Positions 22,792 to 32,852 of a DNA stretch of 64,000 nt are shown one piece after another. Both the position numbers and the translations under genes were made by a program. Every line of letters starts with the position of its first letter. The stretch's first letter is position 1. Source of the DNA: Albugo candida (Eukaryota > Oomycota > Peronosporomycetes > Albuginales); NCBI GenBank assembly GCA_040437565.1, contig JBDOQK010000004.1, forward strand, positions 186,001-250,000. The letters run 5' to 3'. The notes beneath the pieces were generated by a model that ran no database searches, was not told the origin of the DNA, and saw only the letters and a program-made list of their open reading frames with translations.

Positions 22792-23420
22792 TTTTGCATC
22801 ATTGCAAGTACGTGGGAATGCGTGGTCTAAGTAGGTGGGACTCACATCCGCGATTATAAATCCGGTCAATGTTGCGATATCTCGGCCAATGATGTGACAA
22901 ACGTCGCAGACTCGTTCTTGAGTCCATTTGGCTCATAGATCACCCAAAGAAAGTGATGAGATGCGTTTCAGATGCAGACGTATATCATTCACTTGCTCAG
23001 GAGGAAAGACTGACTTTACCTGTTACCACTTCTCTGCCTCGGAGATCACAATGCTTCCTTAACCGACAAAAAATAAAAGTAGACTCCATGATCAATAAAA
23101 AAAACAGTCATTGCTTGGCAAGGATGTCATACGTAATGATGTTCGATCGATATTTCAAGTATCCGTTTTTGTTCCACGATCTCATTATAAGGCTAATTGT
23201 GCAGCACAGACTTCCCGCGAGCATATCACAAAGATTATTGGCTCCAACTCAGACATTATTACGGCTGTAAAACGGAAGAGATCCTTCGAATGGATCAGGA
23301 TGTAATCAACGCCGTTGATTGAAACAATTCCTCATACTTTTTTATCTGTCACTGGTTGTGGAACGATCTACGAGTACGGTGAACAAATAGTTGGGGCTTG
23401 GACGATTTCCCGTATTAAAG
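21230..23420 (+). pseudogene. second decayed copy of FAD glycerol-3-phosphate dehydrogenase
   Basis: The plus strand aligns with the intact gene at 32.85 kb from its signal-anchor region (about 21235) through the FAD-binding segment (about 21430-21530), the GACACCAGGATGAACGTA block (about 22749) and the CTCGGAGATCACAATGCTTC block (about 23038), to near 23300-23420. Stops and indels are frequent. Relative to the parent it lacks roughly 150 bp around the intron, so its origin as a DNA or RNA copy cannot be judged from that site. The first part occurs twice because of the 815-bp assembly duplication. Confidence 0.87.
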
Positions 23421-23625
23421 TCACCGAGCTGATAGTCTTCCAGCCACTAGAGCAAATCTAGGGGAATCTAACTAATGTAGGAGAAGAGGTTCTTTGTCAT
23501 TGGACATGCTTTGTTTGATGCAACCTGATCAAGAAGCAAGAAGTATTCGATGGGCTGTGTGGTTAAAGAGTAATCTCACAACTCACGTACTATTCTACGC
23601 ACAATCGACGGCTCCTGATTCTACT

Positions 23626-26600
23626 TTACCCTCTGAGACAGGATGGTAGACGATCGCCCTGCTGGAGAACAAGCCGTTGCCGTTGACCCGTTATGCTTCA
23701 TGTTGGCGAAGACGACTAGGAGGGGAATACCGGGAATGGAGAGAGGTCTGTCGGCTGGAAGCTGCTTGATGACTTGCTGCATCAGCTGTGTCCGGACGAC
23801 CGCAAGGTAGATCGCAGTCGAAGCAATTTTCGACTTCAGCTCCACACGGGGCTTGCGGATTGCCTGCGTACTGTGAATTTCGAGGACGCAAGACCTGGTC
23901 TCGGTGCCTCATCGTCAGCGAAGAAAAGAACAAGCTGAAGAGCGTACGGTCTGTTGTCCCGGGTATCCCTGCGTGATGCTCTCGGGGTGCCGGTGAGCAG
24001 GAGCAGCATCTCGGTCGTGTTGTAGCACATCGAGGCGACCCATGCGAAGTCGGTAGGCGATTGATAGGGCTCACGCTTCAGCAGTCAAACGGACATGGCG
24101 TGAACCAGCACAAACTTCCAGTCCTCGAAGACGTCCAAGATGGAATCATTCCGGGAGTCGAACGCTAGTCACGTGGAAAGCAAGGACGTCATATAGGCAT
24201 GGAGGACACCATCCGCGTGCTGAAACGTCTCTCAGTCTCAACCCGGCTCTGACCGCCTGTTCAAGGGCCTAAGACTTTGTCGGCCCCTCCCTTCCACCGA
24301 TCGTACGGTTCATCGTCGTGACAGGGATCGGCAGGTGCGTCGAGATGGCTACGCAGCTTGTCAAGGGCAGGTGCCAGATGCCAACGAGGATAGTGGTTCT
24401 CGTTTGGTCGTACGTCGTGTGTTGTGCTCTGAATGACATACCTTATTCGATGCTGCTGCTCAGTCTCTTCTGCGTCCCGCACGCGGAAACGCCTGTCCCA
24501 TGAAGCGGCTCGTACGTGTTCCAGCAAACCTCTTAGCCTAGGCACACCCTCGTCGTCTTGCCCTATTTCAAGCTACGCATGCGACCACGTAGTCAGCGAA
24601 GTAGATCGCCTTGTGCCTCTCTTCCAGCACTTTCCCCTCCTCTCGCTCTCTAATAGAATTCCCGTCTATAAGGCTTATCACTGACGATGCACTCTCTAGG
24701 GAGGACGGTGGCAGACTTCAAGACATGCTTCCTAAGCCAGACCAACAGATTACGATGATTTCAGCTTGCTCACCCTGCGATATGATCTCTTGAAGACAGT
24801 ACGGCTTGTTAGCGCGACCATGCAAGCATGGAGGAACGGGTCGATCGCTCAACATGTCATCACAGCGCAGAGACGTGCCCTGACATACTGAAGATTTTTC
24901 GGTGTTCTGGAGGCGATGTGCACTACCTCGAGGGATACGTATCAAATGCTTGACAACGTCGACGTCTGCCTGTCGTCTCGTAGGGACATGCTAATCCGTA
25001 ACGTCTTACGGAGGCCTATTGCCGCATGGATGCTTCCAAGCTACTCGATGCCCAAGGCTGGACATCTAGTTGGATTGGCATCCACAAGACGCATAGATCT
25101 GCCTGTTGATCCCAGAGCACTTCATCTCGGGCATCCGGACAGTCCAGTATCGAGCGGTAGCCAGTAAGAGTGTGCATCGACATCGCTTCGCATACGTTGC
25201 ACGAAGTCCTGTTCGCATTCGTCTAGCGTCGCGTCCTCACGGCTGGCGTAGGGCGATGCAAGTCACTACTCATCGAGTAACCGTACATCGTTCGACCCTG
25301 GAGCAGAACAGTCATGACGCTGACTCGACGAAGATTTTGTAGATGCTTGGCAAGACGCCACAGCCACTAGTATGCTGGCTCGGTAGCCCCTTCCCATGGA
25401 AACGACGTCCTGTTGAACGTGTAGGCTGATGCGCAGAGCATGATGCACATGATGCGGCATGCGTTGAAGCCTCTCGGGGAAGCGGGATAGACCACCCAGC
25501 TCTACTCAATGTCGAAGGGGACATGCTGGTGAAGCGGTCCTTATGTAAGGACTTTNNNNNNNNNNNNNNNNNNNNNNNNNNNNNNNNNNNNNNNNNNNNN
25601 NNNNNNNNNNNNNNNNNNNNNNNNNNNNNNNNNNNNNNNNNNNNNNNNNNNNNNNAAAGTCCTTACATAAGGACCGCTTCACCAGCATGTCCCCTTCGAC
25701 ATTGAGTAGAGCTGGGTGGTCTATCCCGCTTCCCCGAGAGGCTTCAACGCATGCCGCATCATGTGCATCATGCTCTGCGCATCAGCCTACACGTTCAACA
25801 GGACGTCGTTTCCATGGGAAGGGGCTACCGAGCCAGCGTACTAGTGGCTGTGGCGTCTTGCCAAGCATCTACAAAATCTCCGTCGAGTCAGCGTCATGAA
25901 TGTTCTGCTCCAGCGTCGAACGATGTACGGTTACCCGATAGGTAGTGACTTGCATCGCCCTACGCCAGCCGTGAGGATGCGATGCTGGACGAATGCGAAC
26001 AGGACTTCGTGCAACGTATGCGAAGCGATGTCGATGCACACCACCCGGTCGTTACAATCACTCTCTTCTAAGTCCTTCCAGATATTCGTCCTCGAAGTAA
26101 GCACGCTTTCCACAATCCACACCTTTAGGACTGTATAGGTCCGCCTCACGGCCGACACTGAGCTATGGTTGCGCCACCGTACGAGGAGGTAGAAAGCGAC
26201 ACCGAGACGTCACCAACTGCGACGAGGTAAAGCCTGCTTCAGCTCCCATGTATGCGATGGCTGAGATAAGCAAGATAGCGAAGCTGGTGAGAAGAATCTC
26301 ACTGACACATCTGGGCCGTTGCAGCCTTGCAAACCCACTTGCCTAGCCGCACACGCCACACCTTGAAGCACACTTCAATGCGGACATCTAGGCGACTGCT
26401 AGGCGCTCAGAGTCTTGACCCTGTACTGCGACTGCCCCGAAGAGGTCAGAGCTGTCGTCAAGCTGGACATCCTGCGAACCAATTGCTCTATCAACGGCTA
26501 CATCGATTCGTCTATCCAGGGGGCTGACGACATGGGTGACATCCTCAAAGGCAAGTAGGCGCGCATTATTAAGTTCATTCCCGAGTCACATGGGTTTTCA

Positions 26601-29105
26601 AAACTCGATGTCGAAGGGAAGGGAACGATGACAGCAGCGACCTCCCGTTTAGCTCGTCTAGACAGCTCGTACTTGGACACGGACTTAGGTGGACCTCCAC
26701 GAATCTTCACCTCCTGCTCCTCCGACAGCTCACTAATCACCTACTCTATCGAGTAATATGCTCTTACACCTGTAATTATAAGTGGCACGTAGAATTGTAT
26801 GCGTTGATGTTCAGCTTGCCAAACGACACCTCGTCATCTACTGGTTTCCTCACCGATATGACGCCCATGTCGAGAAGCCGTCTACCACTCTCGTCGATGA
26901 TAGGATGCGCAATCGAACAGAGTACTTCGCGGCCAGGTGGTAAGATGCACTCTGAGACAATTTACAACGCGACAACGAGGTCACACAAGGCACGGAAGAT
27001 GTCGGACCTGGCAAAGTAGTCACGCACAGTATTCAGCGTCTGCCCATCGATAAGCGGAACCGAGGACTTGCTTGTGCGTCGAAAAGCCTCCATCAGGTAA
27101 GCGTCTTGCAGCACCTTTGAGCCGAGATGGGCGGCTTCGAATGCGCGGATCAATAGACCCGTATAAGCGCTTTGAATCGCTTCGACAAGCCTGGTCGGTA
27201 GCTTCTGCAGTCCTTGATTTCGGCGGCATTGCTCACGCATGTAACCAGGCGGATGATCATCGAGAAGAAAAATTTCATGTTCTGCGGGACATCCATTACG
27301 CATTGGTAGATATGCCGTTTGGAAAGTCTGTGGCGGACTACTTTTCCAAATCGATCATCCTGTCCATAATGCGCTCCTGAAAGGCTGAAATTCGTCTCAA
27401 CAAGCTGATGAAGTTTAAGTGGTACAGAGTGTCGCGTGCGTCAAGCGAGTCAGGATTTGATGCTTCCTCCCTTAACAACAGGTGCGTTAACTTCATGAAC
27501 CTGTCCGCCCTGAGTGTAGATCGAGATGTAGAACGCGTACAGGTGGCGCCGGTTCACGACTGGTTTCGTTGCAACTGCACGCAGTGGATCGTGTTCTCGT
27601 CACACCTTCGCAAAAGGAGAGAAAGGATGGAGACCTTCATGCATAGGTGCACTGACATCGTTCACGAATTGAAGTAGAATCAAATACGCGTCTCCGAGGG
27701 GTTCCCGTGGGTCGGCAACTCAAGCACGTCTTGTTGCAGACGGTGACTTCTCAGAGTGGTACGGTGACTCGCTGGGTGCCTGAAAAAGAAAGATCCCGTG
27801 TCAGTGTTCAAGAACCCTGATATCTGGCTAGGGAGTACAGCTTTTCTGGGACGAAGCTTTACTCCGGCGTGTCCGGCACGATCCAGCAGGCGTTGATGGA
27901 CAAGAGGAAGCATGGACCCGGGTCGCATACTTCCAGATTTCTCCTGTCGCTGCTCACCGGGAAGCAGTCATTCTTTGTCACGAGGGATACGAGTGGTAGA
28001 GTGGACGTCGAGTCGGGTAGCCTGACGTGCGGTACAGCGGTTGCTGCGCTAACAGGCTCGACGTCGCCCAGCTTAGGGATCCCGCTGAAAGGTCCTCGAG
28101 ATGCCTACTCTCCGTGAATCTTGGCTGTCACCTATCGCGCATCAGTGCCTCTAAGACGGGAGTAGTCGAGTTAGCGCACTCTCTGTTCTACTCCACGTAC
28201 GTCGATCCTGACGCTGCAATCCCCAGCTCGCTGAGCGTTAACTATCTCTCGAAGACGTAATCACCCGTCGTGCTCGCTGCCGCAAGAGATCGTCGGGCCC
28301 GTAGCCTGTAGCGGCACAACGTTGTGCACTGGGAAGAATTCGAGGCGGTCAGACTTTACTTCGTAAATTCAGTCGATGGATCCCTACGCAGACGCTTCTG
28401 GAGAAGTCGCTTATCTGCAGTGCATGCGAGTCCATGAAATGGAGGTACTGCAGAGAAGCCGCGTAGTAGTTCATGGACACGTTCAACAATTCTAACAGCG
28501 TGTTGACTTCGATGCATGCTTCCACATTGTGCGACAAGAGCCCATGGAGCTGATGAATAGGTAGGTCGAGCCACGATACGAGACTGACCGCATGCCCAAG
28601 ATGAAGTGTTTCAGGATCAGGTGGTAGGTGGGGAACATCTAGTCGTGGTAAGCACTGCCGAATGGGAAGCGGACCCGTGGCATGCTACCCCGTAACATAT
28701 TACGGAATCAGGTGTCCGACGTCGTGATCTTCGAACCCCGCTTCATCGTCTCAGTACCCTTCGAGACAGGATGGTAGACAATCGCCCTACTGGAGAACAA
28801 GCCGTCGTCGTTGACCCGCCTGCTGACTACTATGCCGTTCTCGTAGTAATGCTTCATGTTAGCAAAGACGACTAGGAGGGGAATGCTGGGAATAGAGAGA
28901 GTCTGTCGACTGGAAGCTGCTCGATGAATTGCTGCATCAGGGAGTCTGGACGAGCGGGAGGCAGGTCGCAGTCGAAGTAATCGTTGACGTCAGCTCTACA
29001 CGAGTCTTGCAGATTGCCTTCGTACATACCGAGGACGCAAGACCTGGTCTCGGTGGCTCATCGTCATCGAAGAAGGGGAACAGGTGGAAGAGCGTGCAAC
29101 AGCCG
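23626..29105. repeat. direct repeat pair near the ends of the GC-rich island
   Basis: Segment 23626-23960 reappears in the same orientation at about 28752-29105. Shared blocks include GAGACAGGATGGTAGAC, GACGACTAGGAGGGGAAT and CGAGGACGCAAGACCTGGTC. Identity is around 80% by eye. The pair may be terminal repeats of one element or two copies of one gene piece. Confidence 0.7.
25170..26041. repeat. inverted repeat centred on gap 25556-25655 (arms about 386 bp)
   Basis: Bases 25170-25555 are the reverse complement of 25656-26041 with only about ten mismatches, mostly in the outer half; the inner 185 bp look identical. The gap lies exactly at the symmetry axis. Perfect symmetry around an N run can be a misjoin of a contig end with its own reverse complement, but the mismatches show the arms are not simply the same read. 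It may be a true palindrome that stopped the assembly. Confidence 0.8.
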
Positions 29106-29407
29106 TGCTCTCTACAACTAAAGCGATCTTGTTCGCCATCAGCTATTCATTCATTCAAGCGGCTTAGTACATCATTCTCATCTTAGTCAATTTATTATAA
29201 AAAAAACTACAAATGGTCACTTTCATTCTCCTTTGATCCTTCTGACTACGCTCATATATTTTACGATAAAGACGAGCTGCGGTGATGGAGAAATTCTTGC
29301 CAACAGACCAAATCTTCAGATAATTTCTTTATTCTTTTCTTTTCTTGACGTCCATCAAACCTCCTGTCGATCATCAGCTACACTCGCCTCACATACCAAT
29401 CTTGAAC

Positions 29408-29700
29408 ATGACAACACGCCGAGAAACCCAGACAATGACACCTGCAAACATACACCGCGTAGGCGGGGTACGTACCAATTCGCAACCCAATTCAAAGATC
29501 CACACGACCAAGGCTTACCTCATCCGACAACGTAGCTCAACTTGAGCGAGAAATGAAAAGATAAGAGGTGAAATCTAATTCTCAAGAACGAAGTTCAGAC
29601 GATCAAAAAGATGTTTGCCGAAGAACACGCGAAATCGCAGCAGCAAAGCAATCCACTTCAACAAGTCCAGGAAGACAAACTTTCCACGTCTCAGGCAGGT
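29408..29700 (+). pseudogene. coiled-coil multicopy family, copy C (broken)
   Basis: It begins ATGACAACACGCC and encodes MTTRRETQTMTPANIHRVGG, the same N-terminal box as copies A and B, then a Lys/Thr-rich stretch with frame changes. Leader similarity extends upstream to about 29209: CTGGTCACTTTCATTCTCC in copy D corresponds to ATGGTCACTTTCATTCTCC here. The copy is truncated compared with D and is broken. Confidence 0.6.
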
Positions 29701-30589
29701 ACTATGCTACTTACAATTAACGGCCTCTTGTAAGTCTATCCGGTCCTTTCGATATAAACAAAAAGGTCTCACAGCTTTTGGACATCATAGACTTGTAAAA
29801 TATCGTTCAAATTTAGCAAAGCCAGCACCCATCGATAGGCAATCAGGTTAAAGCTGGGGTTAATAGAATCTGATCCACTCAGCCCTATATAGACAACAAA
29901 GTCGAGCTCATTGATGTTCTCTTCATTTGGACTCATAGTATTATAATCATTGTAGTAAAGCGCGTATTATATACCATGTCTGCTTGTGTCGATTGAAAAA
30001 GTAATTACAAAATTTAGACTTCCACTTGTTGCTTGTAGCTCGATTCTAATCATTCCAATTATCCATTTTGACTATAGGAATGCACAAAGTCCTCGTTGAT
30101 ACAGAACGATTCCCGCACAAGATCTTCAATTGTCTCCTTGATCTGCTGATCCTGATCAATGTCGAGAAACATGGAGATGACTCAAGTAGCAGTATCCATG
30201 TAAAGGATCAAGAGACGTACACCCGAGCGCCAATACGCAGAACTATCACGACAATCATAATGAGTGGATTAGTGCATGGATTTCGAGGTTATATCAAACA
30301 CGTGAGCAAGCGCCATCCAAGACAGCCTATCGTGAGTATCCGCAACATGTCTTGGTCCCATCAATATACACTTCAATTCCACTTGTCTGGGCCAATATGT
30401 GTCGATAGAATCTACAACTGGTCACTTTCATTCTCCGTTGCTCCTTTGCATTCTCTGTCTGACGATACCATTATGTATGCGATAAATTATGAGCTGCACA
30501 AGATGGAAAATTCTGGTCTAGACCAAACTATAGCATTCTTTTCGATTTCGAATCTCCTGTAGCTTCCCTTTCCTCAACAAACAATTTCA
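29701..30589. other. spacer between family copies C and D, with a possible transposon remnant
   Basis: The stretch 30413-30589 is the leader of copy D, homologous to 29209-29407. Around 30259-30350 a plus-strand frame reads WISAWISRLYQTREQAPSKT then AYREYPQHVL. The spacing of these residues resembles a segment of Helitron-type helicase proteins. The match is short and the surrounding frame is interrupted, so it is only a hint. Confidence 0.3.
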
Positions 30590-31290
30590 TAAAGTAACGA
30601 CGCCTCGAAAAATAACTCAGCCATTGAAACCCGCCAGCATGCGCCGCATTGGTGAGGACTACGTCCCCACCAAGGACTCACTAAAGAGGTCGACACGAAT
30701 AAGATTGAACCCATCCCATTTAATAGCTCAGCTTACTCAAGAAATGAAGAGCTAGGGGTAGAAACGAGCAGCTGGAAACCGAAAGTCAAACGCTGAAGAC
30801 TATGTTTGCTCAACAAAGAAGCGATATCCAAGTATCATGTTCAACACGATCTGAAAGAAAGCAAAGCGATCGTGCGTCAAGTCGGTAAGTCCGAGGCGGA
30901 AGTAAGCTCGCTGAAGGCAAGCATTTAGGGGCACTCTTCGTGCTTATCCAGCTGCGCCGGCAAATTCGAAATCGAGCAAGAAAATGCCCGATCTAGACAA
31001 GTCGATGCTGACTTGCAAAAATTAAGGAACGCGCTCCATGTATACAAAGAGAAACCGGGACCAGCTCTCCCCAGTAGCATTCCGATATCGCCTAATTCAG
31101 AGCCACTCCATTCGAGACTTGAACCGTGGTGGGCAACCAGCCACTTTGTTCAAAAGCTGATCATTGCATTGATAACTGAAAACAAAGATCTTCCGCATCA
31201 AATCATCAAACTAAAAGCAACTAACGAGAAATTGCATCGTCAGATAAACGTTCTTCTGTCACAAGCAGCAAACTCCTGTCCTGGGCCGTA
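30590..31290 (+). pseudogene. coiled-coil multicopy family, copy D (broken)
   Basis: The N-terminal box is present (encoding PLKPASMRRIGEDYVPTKDS) but the initiator ATG equivalent is changed. Interrupted frames then lead to an open C-terminal part (31013-31291) containing a DLQKLRNALHVYKEK segment, a SIPISPNSEPLH segment and the helix HQIIKLKATNEKLHRQINVL. These align with copy A (DLEKTKNKLIQYKKHL; ISPHAKPPF) and copy B. It is the longest copy of the family here and shows that the product had a long coiled coil. It is not intact. Confidence 0.65.
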
Positions 31291-32530
31291 GGAAGTAGGA
31301 AAAGCTATTATTGATCGTTATTAATCATTCAAATATCAATCGTTTCTCTTTTATCATTCAATTTGTTCGCTTGCTAATACTGCCCCGTTACGAGATTTTC
31401 GGTCGAATGTTTTAGATAAATCCGTGAATATCATTCTGAATATATGTCCGCTCATGCAAGAACTTGAGCATGATACTAATTGGCAGGAGTGACGCTGGCT
31501 GACGAACCATAAAGTACAACCGTGGTAAAGGTGATACTGCTCGTGAAATACATCAATACGGTAGATTGTATCTATTCGTTAAGCCACCTCTGAGGACGAG
31601 ACGCTAATTTTGCATTAGCTCTAAAGATACTTTGCAGGGATTCCCAACTTGGAACCAAGTTAATTTATGAAGCAAGTACAAAACCGTGGCTTTATCCTCT
31701 ACAATGGAACACGAAAATCAATGTTTCAGTAAACCTTCCGACAACACAATACGCAAAATTACATCAACCTTCTATGATATGGTAAGACATCATCAAGTCT
31801 TCGACTTGGTCCACGATTCTCTACGAAGGCACCTCGACTTTTGCAAGAATGCAAAACTGCAACTAAAGGCACTTTTTTGGGCACACCAGATACCATGTAG
31901 CAATGCAAGTACTATATTCTTCTTACAGCGATCCCGATACCAATCCTGAATGCAATGCTTTCTTGGCACAAACGCATGAGTTCGCGATCGAAATGTCAAA
32001 CCGACTTTATCAATACAGCTTTCTCATCAAAAATGAGCACGACTTAATGGATGGAATACAGGCATCAACAAGAGATGAATAATATCGGCATAATGGAACT
32101 TTCATCGTCGATACTNNNNNNNNNNNNNNNNNNNNNNNNNNNNNNNNNNNNNNNNNNNNNNNNNNNNNNNNNNNNNNNNNNNNNNNNNNNNNNNNNNNNN
32201 NNNNNNNNNNNNNNNATTAGCTCTAAAGATACTTTGCAGGGATTCCCAACTTGGAACCAAGTTAATTTATGAAGCAAGTACAAAACCGTGGCTTTATCCT
32301 CTACAATGGAACACGAAAATCAATGTTTCAGTAAACCTTCCGACAACACAATACGCAAAATTACATCAACCTTCTATGATATGGTAAGACATCATCAAGT
32401 CTTCGACTTGGTCCACGATTCTCTACGAAGGCACCTCGACTTTTGCAAGAATGCAAAACTGCAACTAAAGGCACTTTTTTGGGCACACCAGATACCATGT
32501 AGCAATGCAAGTACTATATTCTTCTTACAG
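31291..32530. other. intergenic with a 502-bp gap-flanking duplication, gap 32116-32215
   Basis: Bases 31614-32115 are repeated at 32216-32717 across 100 N, an unmerged contig overlap. An 87-codon plus-strand frame therefore appears twice (31686-31949 and 32288-32551); it has no recognisable domain. Confidence 0.75.
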
Positions 32531-32684
32531 CGATCCCGATACCAATCCTGAATGCAATGCTTTCTTGGCACAAACGCATGAGTTCGCGATCGAAATGTCA
32601 AACCGACTTTATCAATACAGCTTTCTCATCAAAAATGAGCACGACTTAATGGATGGAATACAGGCATCAACAAGAGATGAATAA
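32531..32684 (+). CDS. possible 3' exon of an unidentified gene
   Basis: After a pyrimidine-rich acceptor (TTCTTCTTACAG) the frame is open for 51 codons to TAA at 32682-32684. It has clearly coding-like composition, including NPECNAFLAQTHEFAIEMSN and QYSFLIKNEHDLMDGIQA. The same exon is present in the first copy of the duplicated contig end. The upstream exons could not be placed with confidence: a candidate donor after 32380 gives the wrong phase. It ends only about 170 bp before the GPDH start. It could be a live short gene or a remnant. Confidence 0.3.
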
Positions 32685-32852
32685 TATCGGCATAATGGAA
32701 CTTTCATCGTCGATACTGCAAAGTGCAGCAGTCCTTTCATCAGACAAAGTACTAAATTGCGATTATAGACCAACTTTATCCAGATATTCGCTTTTAGAGC
32801 ATTCATTTTGTAATTGGACAAAACAATAAAGATCTAACGCGAATCCGAAAGA

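Larger units (their letters stand above)
23421..29190. other. unrecognised, more GC-rich island with internal repeats
   Basis: From about 23.6 to 29.1 kb the composition is visibly richer in G+C than both flanks, with many open but mutually inconsistent short frames on both strands. Two segments, about 23626-23960 and 28752-29105, are direct repeats of roughly 80% identity near the two ends. A central inverted repeat surrounds a gap (25170-26041). Longer frames with protein-like composition occur on the minus strand at 26498-26740 and 26962-27303 and on the plus strand at 27869-28117, but none has a motif I can name. It may be an old inserted element (a mobile element or a virus-derived insertion) that is now broken in many places. 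I give no family. Confidence 0.45.

Noticed and set aside
25170-26041. Terminal inverted repeats of a DNA transposon
   Set aside because: The arms meet at the centre rather than bounding an element, no transposase was seen and no target duplication was found at the outer ends.
23626-29105. LTRs of a complete retrotransposon
   Set aside because: The repeats have no TG...CA ends that I can place, no primer-binding site, and no reverse transcriptase or integrase signature between them.
31686-32551. Two identical 87-codon frames that look like a tandem gene duplication
   Set aside because: Both lie in the two halves of the same gap-flanking overlap (31614-32115 and 32216-32717), so there is one locus, and the frame has no recognisable domain.
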